Of a stretch of 6,329 nt of DNA, positions 1-4,429 are shown in pieces (positions within the stretch are counted from its first letter, which is position 1; each line of letters begins with the position of its first letter). Position numbers and translations under genes: made by a program. The notes beneath the pieces were generated by a model. The model saw nothing but the letters and a program-made list of their open reading frames with translations, had not been told where the DNA came from and searched no databases. The DNA comes from Clostridiaceae bacterium (lineage in GTDB: Bacteria; Bacillota; Clostridia; Saccharofermentanales; UBA5734): contig JAAZFW010000512.1 of the NCBI GenBank assembly GCA_012511525.1, positions 1-6,329 on the forward strand, in the 5' to 3' direction.

Positions 1-704
1 ACCTTTTCGATCGTGATCCGAAGCACATCCGGGTTGGTCAGGCAGAGCTGGGTCCGTTCCCGCAGCCTCTTGCCATTGACCATGGAGAAATATTCCGGGT
101 GCTCGTCGAACACGTCGGCCGGATTGAGGATGTTGCGTTCGAACGTGTGCACGAACCAGGCGTAGGCCAGGTGGCCGCCCCAGTCCTCGCCGATCGGAAC
201 CGGACCGTTGATGCGCCGCTTGACCGAAAATCTCGGGTAATCCGTGAAATCTTTATAATTGTGGTAGCGGTATTCCAGCACCGGCACCTGCCGGCAGTCC
301 ATGTCGGGCAATTCCAGATTCTCGCAGGTCGGCACTTTTTCGCACAGAGGCGTGAAGAAACGGCAGCCGAGTCGCTCGAGCAGCTCGTAAGCCGCGTAAA
401 GTATGCCGCGGCACCCGCCGAAAAGTGCCAGGCTATCGCCCAGGGTGCGGATCACGAAACCGTCTTCGCCCAATCCCCGGGGTTCATCAAGACCCAGCCA
501 GAGCGCGGCTTCGCCCAGCGCGATCGCAGGCGTTGGCACCGCCTGGGCTGACGCGGCCTTTTCGATTGAAAAACAGGCTCCGGTGATGCGTTCCAGGTAG
601 TAGAGCAGCTCTTTTGCGGCGTTTTCTTCCTGAAGGCCGGCCTGCTGGCTGAGCACGATGGTCATCTCGGCATTGTTGGCTACAGCGATCATGGGATGTG
701 GCAT
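1..704 (-). CDS. DUF4838 domain-containing protein (glycosidase-like), partial, C-terminus outside window
   Basis: This frame is open from an ATG at 704 to the left edge, giving 234 complete codons with no stop. Residues about 1-130 resemble the non-catalytic N-terminal domain found in front of alpha-glucuronidase and GH20-type glycosidases; the core is LALFGGCRGILYAAYELLE (92-110) followed by RLGCRFFTP (111-119). From about residue 140 the DUF4838 family begins, recognised by GGHLAYAWFVHTF (176-188) and by HPEYFSMVNGKR (202-213) followed by QLCLTNPDVLRI (219-230). DUF4838 proteins are thought to act on carbohydrates, often on glycans in anaerobes, but substrate and chemistry are not established. 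The start is supported by AGGAGG eight bases upstream; a second ATG four codons later is less well placed. No signal peptide is visible, so this N-terminus suggests a cytoplasmic protein, although many relatives are exported. The family call is firm; an enzymatic role is inferred. Confidence 0.85.
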   Translation of the reverse strand, partial: MPHPMIAVANNAEMTIVLSQQAGLQEENAAKELLYYLERITGACFSIEKAASAQAVPTPAIALGEAALWLGLDEPRGLGEDGFVIRTLGDSLALFGGCRGILYAAYELLERLGCRFFTPLCEKVPTCENLELPDMDCRQVPVLEYRYHNYKDFTDYPRFSVKRRINGPVPIGEDWGGHLAYAWFVHTFERNILNPADVFDEHPEYFSMVNGKRLRERTQLCLTNPDVLRITIEK

Positions 705-712
705 GGGCTTGT

Positions 713-718
713 CCTCCT
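713..718 (-). promoter_or_regulatory. Ribosome binding site of the DUF4838 gene
   Basis: A perfect AGGAGG on the minus strand lies eight bases before the ATG at 704. It fixes that ATG as the start, ahead of the ATG four codons further in. Confidence 0.85.
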
Positions 719-777
719 GTAGGCAGGTTAAAACGGGCGGCAAACAACTCGGGAACCATGGATCGGTCTGTGATTCC

Positions 778-806
778 ATCGTTGATGAAAACGTCCGGGT
801 TGTCAA
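778..806 (-). promoter_or_regulatory. Candidate sigma-70 promoter for the DUF4838 gene
   Basis: On the minus strand a perfect -35 hexamer TTGACA (801-806) is followed after 17 bases by AACGAT (778-783), which matches the -10 consensus at only three of six positions but includes the conserved A2 and T6. Transcription would start near 770, leaving a leader of about 65 bases. The -35 is convincing, the -10 is weak, so this may be an activator-dependent promoter or a chance match. Confidence 0.35.
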
Positions 807-1116
807 GCACGTATCTGAAATTCCTTGTACCGATATGCCTGGAGGACTTTTTTGTAAACGGGTGAATGGTTTTTTCTCCTATGCCTGAAGTCAGAAGAAT
901 CTTGGGAACAGAACCTGCCTGCAAACACAACATTGAAATCCGCAGCAGTTTCTTTTGTTGACGAGGCGATCCCCGCCGTTCCTACGGTTTTTAACGATCT
1001 TAAGGCTAGATCAAAGATTTGAAAGCCCCAGCCGATATGTTATTGCCGGCATTAGTGCTGCATCGTTAAGCAGATTCATTTGCACGATATCAATCGCGCG
1101 TGTTCTTGGATGCAGC

Positions 1117-1160
1117 AAAAAAGCCCGGCATGGCTCCTGTTCATGGAAGTCCTGCCGGGC
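1117..1160 (-). terminator. Rho-independent terminator of the FN3-domain gene
   Basis: Read on the minus strand, GCCCGGCA (1153-1160) pairs perfectly with TGCCGGGC (1123-1130), with additional weaker pairing (TTCC with GGAG) inside the loop, and is followed directly by six T residues (1117-1122). It lies about 27 bases past the stop codon of the gene ending at 1187. There is no T run after the hairpin in the plus direction, so it acts one way. It should separate this gene from the downstream DUF4838 gene. Confidence 0.9.
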
Positions 1161-1186
1161 AGTGAAAAGATTTGCCGCATGAGGCG

Positions 1187-2236
1187 TCAGCTGATCGGTT
1201 TGGTCTTAACATAGAGCGGCGGTGTGTGCGGTCCGAATACTGTGTCGCCGGTGCTTCCCGCCGGCGGGAGCTGATAGGAGAAGACTTCGACATAATAATC
1301 TGTATCAGGCGACAGACCGCTTACCGTGACCGTTGTGCCTGTCGTCTGCGTGTAGATGTGCAGGATATCCTGGCGGATGACATTGACTTGGTAGCCGCTG
1401 GCCGCATAAGTTGCATGCCAGTTGACTGTGATCGATGTTGCTGTGCTGGTCGCACTGAAGTTGCTGGGCACGACCGAACTGTTTTGGGTTCCGCCGACCG
1501 GGTCGGTCCAGGCGCTGGCCCATTGTGCCGTGCCATAGGTGCGATACGCCCGTACCCGGTAAAAGCGGTACTGGTCCCAGGGGTCCGGCATGTCAAAGGC
1601 TTTGGTCTGGGTGACAGGAGATGCGAAATCCAGCCACGGTCCTGTTGAGGATGCCGACCATTGCACCTCGTATCCGCTGGCATTCACAACCGGATCCCAG
1701 TTCAATTCCAGTTGAAATGCGAGCGACTCATCGACGACACGCAATCCTGTCGGTGTCGCCAGAACCGGATTGTAAGGCTCGAACAAATCACTGATCGCCT
1801 CGATGCCGGCGGAGACCTGGGTCAGGATGGCCTGAGCTTCAATGGGCAGCAGACCCGCCCAGATTGCGGTGTTGATCCGAAGCGTAAGCATAATCTGGCT
1901 GGTTGCCTGCAGGACTTGTGACAAGGCGAGCTCAATCTCTAGATCCGATCCGAGACCGATCGTATCGATGTCAACGAACACCTCTGTCAAACGCCGGTTC
2001 ACATGGTTCAGCTGGTTGTCGATCGCCCCCATCTGGTTGACAAACGGGGTGAAGGGGGAAGGCTCGATGCCCATGCGGGTAAAAGCGGCGTTGATGCGCT
2101 GGTCGACAACGGTCATTTGGCTTTCGATCGCCCCCAGTTTTCCGATGATCCAGGGGACTGGTTCAATGCCGGCGCTGACCGGAGTACCGCAAACAAGGAA
2201 AACGACCAGCACCAGAAATAGTGCCAGTTTTTTCAT
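1187..2236 (-). CDS. Exported protein with duplicated helical N-terminal segment and two fibronectin type III domains
   Basis: A 349-residue protein. Residues 1-22 form a signal peptide: MKK, a hydrophobic core LALFLVLVVFLV, and a VSA cleavage site before G23. Cys16 sits in the core without a proper lipobox, so signal peptidase I is expected. Residues 23-52 and 56-87 are a tandem duplication, each starting GIEP and continuing with GAI(E/D)xQ and an (N/R)xAF or TEVF end, predicted helical. Residues 92-152 look like further amphipathic helix. Two FN3 domains follow, about 161-249 (LNWDP, SGYEVQW, FYRVRAY) and 257-347 (ITVNWHATY, SGYQVNV, then LSPDTDYYVEV). No C-terminal sorting motif or membrane anchor is present, and the mature protein has no cysteine. 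FN3 domains usually mediate binding or spacing in secreted enzymes, but no catalytic domain is visible; a binding or structural role is inferred. The start is the ATG at 2236; an upstream GTG at 2251 and ATG at 2242 are poorly placed relative to the ribosome binding site. A strong terminator follows. Confidence 0.88.
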   Translation of the reverse strand: MKKLALFLVLVVFLVCGTPVSAGIEPVPWIIGKLGAIESQMTVVDQRINAAFTRMGIEPSPFTPFVNQMGAIDNQLNHVNRRLTEVFVDIDTIGLGSDLEIELALSQVLQATSQIMLTLRINTAIWAGLLPIEAQAILTQVSAGIEAISDLFEPYNPVLATPTGLRVVDESLAFQLELNWDPVVNASGYEVQWSASSTGPWLDFASPVTQTKAFDMPDPWDQYRFYRVRAYRTYGTAQWASAWTDPVGGTQNSSVVPSNFSATSTATSITVNWHATYAASGYQVNVIRQDILHIYTQTTGTTVTVSGLSPDTDYYVEVFSYQLPPAGSTGDTVFGPHTPPLYVKTKPIS

Positions 2237-2243
2237 GTTCATA

Positions 2244-2249
2244 CACCTC
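2244..2249 (-). promoter_or_regulatory. Ribosome binding site that sets the FN3-gene start
   Basis: GAGGTG on the minus strand lies seven bases before the ATG at 2236. The in-frame ATG at 2242 is only one base away and the GTG at 2251 overlaps the site, so neither can be served by it. Confidence 0.75.
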
Positions 2250-2254
2250 ACTGT

Positions 2255-2371
2255 TCAAGTTCGTGATGTTATAGGGATAAGAACTGAATCTGGTGACAGG
2301 TGGTCAAGAGGATGGAATGCTACACAACAGCGCCGCTTCATGTACAACGCGAAAGGGGCACCTGTCATCAT
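2255..2371 (-). CDS. Possible small ORF (38 codons) upstream of the FN3 gene
   Basis: An ATG-ATG pair at 2371 and 2368 is preceded by AGGAG (2381-2385) nine bases upstream and opens a 38-codon frame that stops at 2255, 18 bases before the FN3-gene start. The predicted peptide begins MMTGAPFALYMKRRCCVAF; it is basic near the front, contains adjacent cysteines at 15-16, and has no hydrophobic segment long enough to span a membrane. I recognise no family. The ribosome binding site and position favour a short upstream cistron or leader peptide. Against it, the same bases can be read as an extended -10 promoter (2370-2378), and a frame this short can arise by chance. Low confidence. Confidence 0.25.
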   Translation of the reverse strand: MMTGAPFALYMKRRCCVAFHPLDHLSPDSVLIPITSRT

Positions 2372-2378
2372 TTTATCA
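2370..2378 (-). promoter_or_regulatory. Candidate extended -10 element for the FN3 gene
   Basis: On the minus strand TGATAAAAT has the extended -10 layout TG-N-TAAAAT, matching five of six positions of TATAAT. There is no good -35 hexamer 17 bases upstream, only a T run, as is common for extended -10 promoters. Transcription would begin near 2363 and leave a leader of about 125 bases. It overlaps the start of the small ORF, so both interpretations cannot hold as drawn. A second -10-like TATAAC lies at 2268-2273. Confidence 0.3.
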
Positions 2379-2745
2379 CGCTCCTATGCAGAAAAAAACA
2401 GCGGCAATATTCAGCAAAATGCCACATGCACAGGGATTCGCATCAGGCATGCAGCAAGGTCAGCGTCTCAATGGTGCCATGCTCCTATGCCATGATACGC
2501 GCAGCGTCTGCACGAAGCGAAGCGCCGGATTCGCCCGCCCGAACACGACGTTGAGATGGGCCAGGCGCCAGGCAGATTCCGATCCATCACGTAACCGGCC
2601 AGGATCCGCTGTTCATCGACAGGTGCACATGTGGGGACTGACTCCTGAACATTTGCCCCAAAGCCGCTTGTTTTCTCATGACAGAGGCAAAGGGGTCACA
2701 GATTCAACATCGCGCAGCGTACGCCTTGCCGCAACCGGCCGGCGA
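2372..2745. other. Gene-free region between fetB and the FN3 gene
   Basis: About 370 bases with no recognisable coding sequence on either strand; minus-strand frames are broken by stops every few dozen codons, and the long plus-strand frame is the antisense shadow of fetB extending into this stretch. It contains two copies of GCTCCTATGC (2380-2389 and 2481-2490), two copies of CGCGCAGCGT (2498-2507 and 2711-2720), and a loose inverted repeat TTTGCC/GGCAAA (2652-2657 and 2686-2691) with no T run. I see no convincing terminator for fetB, no tRNA and no insertion-sequence ends. A decayed gene is possible but not demonstrable. Confidence 0.5.
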
Positions 2746-3534
2746 TCAGTCATCCAGGTTGACCAGTTGTTTTTCCCTGTTGAAAAAGGTCTTGTAGCCG
2801 AGTTGGACAAACAATATAACCGTCAGGGCGACGCTGCCCAGGATGCCCAACATGATCGCGATCTGGTATTCGATTGCCGTGACCGGAGAGGTTCCGGACA
2901 GGATCTGGCCCGTCATCATGCCGGGCAGGAAGACGATACCCATACCGACCATGGAATTGATGGTAGGCAAAATGGCTGCGTCGAAGGCGTGGTCCACGAT
3001 GGTTTTGGCGGCCATTTTGGGTGTCGCGCCCAGCATCAGGGCCCCTTCGACCAGGTGCTTTTTCGTTTGCATGCCGTCCGCCAGGCGGGCGACGTCCAGC
3101 GAGATGCCGGTCATGGAATTGCCGATGATCATGCCGGCGATCGGGATGAAATACTGCGGATCGTACCAGGGGCTGATGCGCACGACCACGAACAGGAAGT
3201 AGAGCAGGCAGGTCACCGTACCCGAAACCATGGAAAGGGCGATGACCTTTTTCAGTTGGATGGAAAGCTTGGCCTTAGTTCTTCGGATGATGGTGAAGAT
3301 GGCGAACAACTCCATCGCGATCAGGATCAGAACGGTGTAAAGCGGCGATGGATGACCGAAAACCGCGACCAGGAGATATCCGGTCAAGACCAGCTGCAAG
3401 GTCATGCGTACCGAGGCGATCAGGATCTCCTTTTCGCGAGAAATACCCTTGATTCGCACGATGACCAGCAGGATGAGCACAAAAACATAGGCCGCGCCCA
3501 GCTGCCACAGGGATAAATCGATGATGCCGTTCAT
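2746..3534 (-). CDS. fetB: FetB-type (YbbM/UPF0014) iron-export ABC transporter permease
   Basis: A 262-residue membrane protein, close to the usual length of the family (about 260). Hydrophobic segments lie at about 12-28, 43-60, 65-84, 97-118, 128-146, 190-213 and 222-246. Family hallmarks include VRMTLQLVLTGYLL (42-55), PIAGMIIGNSMTG (131-143), the cytoplasmic coupling stretch EGALMLGATPKMAAK (163-177) and SMVGMGIVFLPGMMTGQIL (194-212). In Escherichia coli FetAB exports iron and helps resist oxidative stress; that role is carried over by homology. The gene starts inside the end of fetA with a four-base ATGA overlap and has its own GGGAGG (3542-3547) seven bases upstream, so the two are translationally coupled. 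The specific substrate is not provable from sequence, and other transition metals remain possible. No obvious terminator follows the stop. Confidence 0.92.
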   Translation of the reverse strand: MNGIIDLSLWQLGAAYVFVLILLVIVRIKGISREKEILIASVRMTLQLVLTGYLLVAVFGHPSPLYTVLILIAMELFAIFTIIRRTKAKLSIQLKKVIALSMVSGTVTCLLYFLFVVVRISPWYDPQYFIPIAGMIIGNSMTGISLDVARLADGMQTKKHLVEGALMLGATPKMAAKTIVDHAFDAAILPTINSMVGMGIVFLPGMMTGQILSGTSPVTAIEYQIAIMLGILGSVALTVILFVQLGYKTFFNREKQLVNLDD

Positions 3535-4175
3535 GATCTGGCCTCCCGGTCGGAAACGATCCTGCCGCCGCTGATCTCGATGGTCCGGTCGGCATAAGCC
3601 TGGGCGATCTGGCGCGTGTGGGTCACCATAATCAGGGTTTTCCCGTTATCCTTCGCAGCGGCGACCAGCGCCTCGATGATCAGGCGTTCGGTGTTCTCGT
3701 CGAGCGCGGAAGATGGCTCATCCAGCAGATAGACATCGGGCTCAAGCAGCATGAGGCGTGCCAGGGCCAGTCGCTGTTTTTCGCCGCCCGAAAGCAAATC
3801 GCTTTTCGCGTCCAGATCTTTATTGAGATTGACCTGTGCCAGGGCCTGGCGTAGCCGCTCATCCGAGGCGGGCAGCTTTTCAGCAAAGGCCAGCCCGATC
3901 GCCAGGTTATCGCGCACGTTACCGGGGTAGATGGCCGGGTTCTGCGGCAGCATGACGACCGATCTGCGCAGCAGAACCGCGTCCAGGTCTAGGATGTCCT
4001 GCCCCTGGTAGGTGATCGTACCGCGGTCGCAGCTGATCAGCTTGTTCAAAAGGCGCAGCAGGGTTGTTTTTCCGCTGCCGCTTTCTCCAACAATGCAGGT
4101 GACACGCCCTTTTTCGAGCCGGAGATGATCGATGGTAAGAATGTCCTTGTAGGTGACATCGCTAAGTTCAAACAT
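3531..4175 (-). CDS. fetA: FetA-type (YbbL) iron-export ABC transporter ATP-binding protein
   Basis: A 214-residue ABC ATPase that powers the FetB permease from the cytoplasmic face. All expected motifs are intact: Walker A GESGSGKTT (30-38), Q-loop Gln78 in MLPQNP, signature LSGGE (128-132), Walker B VYLLDEP (148-154) with catalytic Glu153, D-loop SALD (156-159) and H-loop His186. It is a single nucleotide-binding domain with almost no C-terminal extension, as in FetA, which is somewhat over 220 residues in E. coli. The ATG at 4175 was chosen because AAGGTG lies nine bases upstream; the in-frame GTG at 4187 lies within that site and adds four unlikely residues. Pairing with fetB through the ATGA overlap identifies the subfamily; from the ATPase alone a generic ABC assignment would be safer. 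Confidence 0.9.
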   Translation of the reverse strand: MFELSDVTYKDILTIDHLRLEKGRVTCIVGESGSGKTTLLRLLNKLISCDRGTITYQGQDILDLDAVLLRRSVVMLPQNPAIYPGNVRDNLAIGLAFAEKLPASDERLRQALAQVNLNKDLDAKSDLLSGGEKQRLALARLMLLEPDVYLLDEPSSALDENTERLIIEALVAAAKDNGKTLIMVTHTRQIAQAYADRTIEISGGRIVSDREARS

Positions 4176-4184
4176 GACCGGTCG

Positions 4185-4190
4185 CACCTT
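4185..4190 (-). promoter_or_regulatory. Ribosome binding site that sets the fetA start
   Basis: AAGGTG on the minus strand lies nine bases before the ATG at 4175. It overlaps the alternative GTG at 4187, which rules that codon out as a start served by this site. Confidence 0.7.
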
Positions 4191-4285
4191 CTTTCAACGG
4201 CTGTCATCCAACGTTAGTTCCCAGTTTGCATGGCGGCGCAGTGCTTCAGAAAATCGCAGCTGACATTTTCCCAATACATAGTGAA

Positions 4286-4299
4286 TCGATAAAAATCGA
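4286..4299. promoter_or_regulatory. Dyad TCGAT-N4-ATCGA, possible operator
   Basis: Perfect five-base arms TCGAT and ATCGA are separated by AAAA. It is the first of three dyads whose centres are about 15 and 17 bases apart. No regulator could be assigned. Confidence 0.3.
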
Positions 4300-4302
4300 A
4301 TT

Positions 4303-4312
4303 CCGATATCGG
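4303..4312. promoter_or_regulatory. Palindrome CCGATATCGG, possible operator
   Basis: A perfect ten-base palindrome between the two other dyads. It shares the GAT/ATC core with its neighbours, which suggests related half-sites, but it could be chance. Confidence 0.3.
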
Positions 4313-4316
4313 TTTA

Positions 4317-4332
4317 TGTTATCAGGATAACA
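4317..4332. promoter_or_regulatory. Dyad TGTTATCAGGATAACA, probable operator
   Basis: Seven-base arms TGTTATC and GATAACA are perfectly complementary around a two-base centre. It lies about 54 bases upstream of the -10 element of the glycyl radical enzyme gene and 142 bases upstream of fetA. The length and symmetry fit a site for a dimeric repressor or activator. It does not match the Fur consensus as I know it. A related sequence with 13 of 16 identical bases lies upstream of the FN3 gene at 2267-2282. Confidence 0.45.
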
Positions 4333-4362
4333 GCAAATGGATGTGAAGGCAAGTAGCAATGC

Positions 4363-4391
4363 CATACAATGGGTTGCATTCAGGTTATAAT
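4363..4391 (+). promoter_or_regulatory. Promoter of the glycyl radical enzyme gene
   Basis: A perfect -10 hexamer TATAAT lies at 4386-4391. With a 17-base spacer the -35 would be CATACA (4363-4368), which keeps only the ACA half of the consensus, so an activator may be needed. Transcription from about 4398 would leave a leader of roughly 30 bases, a normal length for the ATG at 4430. Confidence 0.6.
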
Positions 4392-4416
4392 GGAGACAAG
4401 AACACAAGGGGTGCCC

Positions 4417-4422
4417 GGGGTG
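4417..4422 (+). promoter_or_regulatory. Weak ribosome binding site of the glycyl radical enzyme gene
   Basis: GGGGTG lies seven bases before the ATG at 4430. A stronger AAGGGGTG at 4406-4413 is 16 bases from this ATG and would fit a TTG at 4424 instead, so the start could be two codons earlier. The ATG is preferred. Confidence 0.5.
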
Positions 4423-4429
4423 TTTGTAT

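Larger units (their letters stand above)
705..1116. other. Gene-free region between the DUF4838 gene and the FN3-gene terminator
   Basis: About 410 bases without a supportable gene. Frames open here (minus 487-933, plus 658-888 and 955-1182) lack a good ribosome binding site and have no recognisable family, and the first overlaps the DUF4838 gene out of frame. The stretch holds the DUF4838 ribosome binding site and candidate promoter, and one copy of a CTCCTATGCC sequence (876-885) that recurs elsewhere in the window. I see no tRNA, riboswitch or insertion-sequence end. Confidence 0.6.
4176..4429. other. Divergent control region between fetAB and the glycyl radical enzyme gene
   Basis: About 250 bases without a gene that must hold the promoters for both directions. 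It contains three neighbouring dyad-symmetric sequences (4286-4332), a good -10 hexamer for the plus-strand gene (4386-4391), and no clear sigma-70 promoter for fetAB that I could settle on. The part around 4260-4400 is richer in A and T than the flanking genes, as expected for promoters. Confidence 0.7.

Noticed and set aside
487..933. Minus-strand frame of 148 codons overlapping the DUF4838 start region
   Set aside because: It overlaps the first 200 or so bases of the DUF4838 gene out of frame, lacks a convincing ribosome binding site, and its product has low-complexity basic stretches with no family resemblance.
1172..1648. Plus-strand frame of 158 codons opposite the FN3 gene
   Set aside because: It lies antisense to the FN3 domains, which are well supported on the minus strand together with a signal peptide, ribosome binding site and terminator.
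2652..2691. Inverted repeat TTTGCC/GGCAAA as a terminator for fetB
   Set aside because: The stem is only six bases with a long loop and no T run follows it on the minus strand, so it does not qualify as an intrinsic terminator.
2717..2724. Eight-base palindrome GCGTACGC downstream of fetB
   Set aside because: Palindromes of this length are expected by chance in a sequence of this size, and it has no T run or promoter context.
2372..2745. Gene remnant on the minus strand (for example the piece reading WRLAHLNVVFGRANPALRF)
   Set aside because: The open stretch is only about 50 codons between stops, has no start with a ribosome binding site, and I could not match it to any family.
2293..3516. 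Plus-strand frame of 407 codons antisense to fetB
   Set aside because: It is the reverse of a clear FetB gene whose family motifs, length and coupled start are all intact. Its product is dominated by Asp, Gln, His and Gly with no recognisable domain, typical of antisense reading of a membrane-protein gene.
4317..4332. Fur box at the fetAB promoter
   Set aside because: An iron regulator would be natural here, but the GATAA/TTATC half-sites face the opposite way from the Fur consensus and the spacing does not fit, so only an unassigned operator is claimed.
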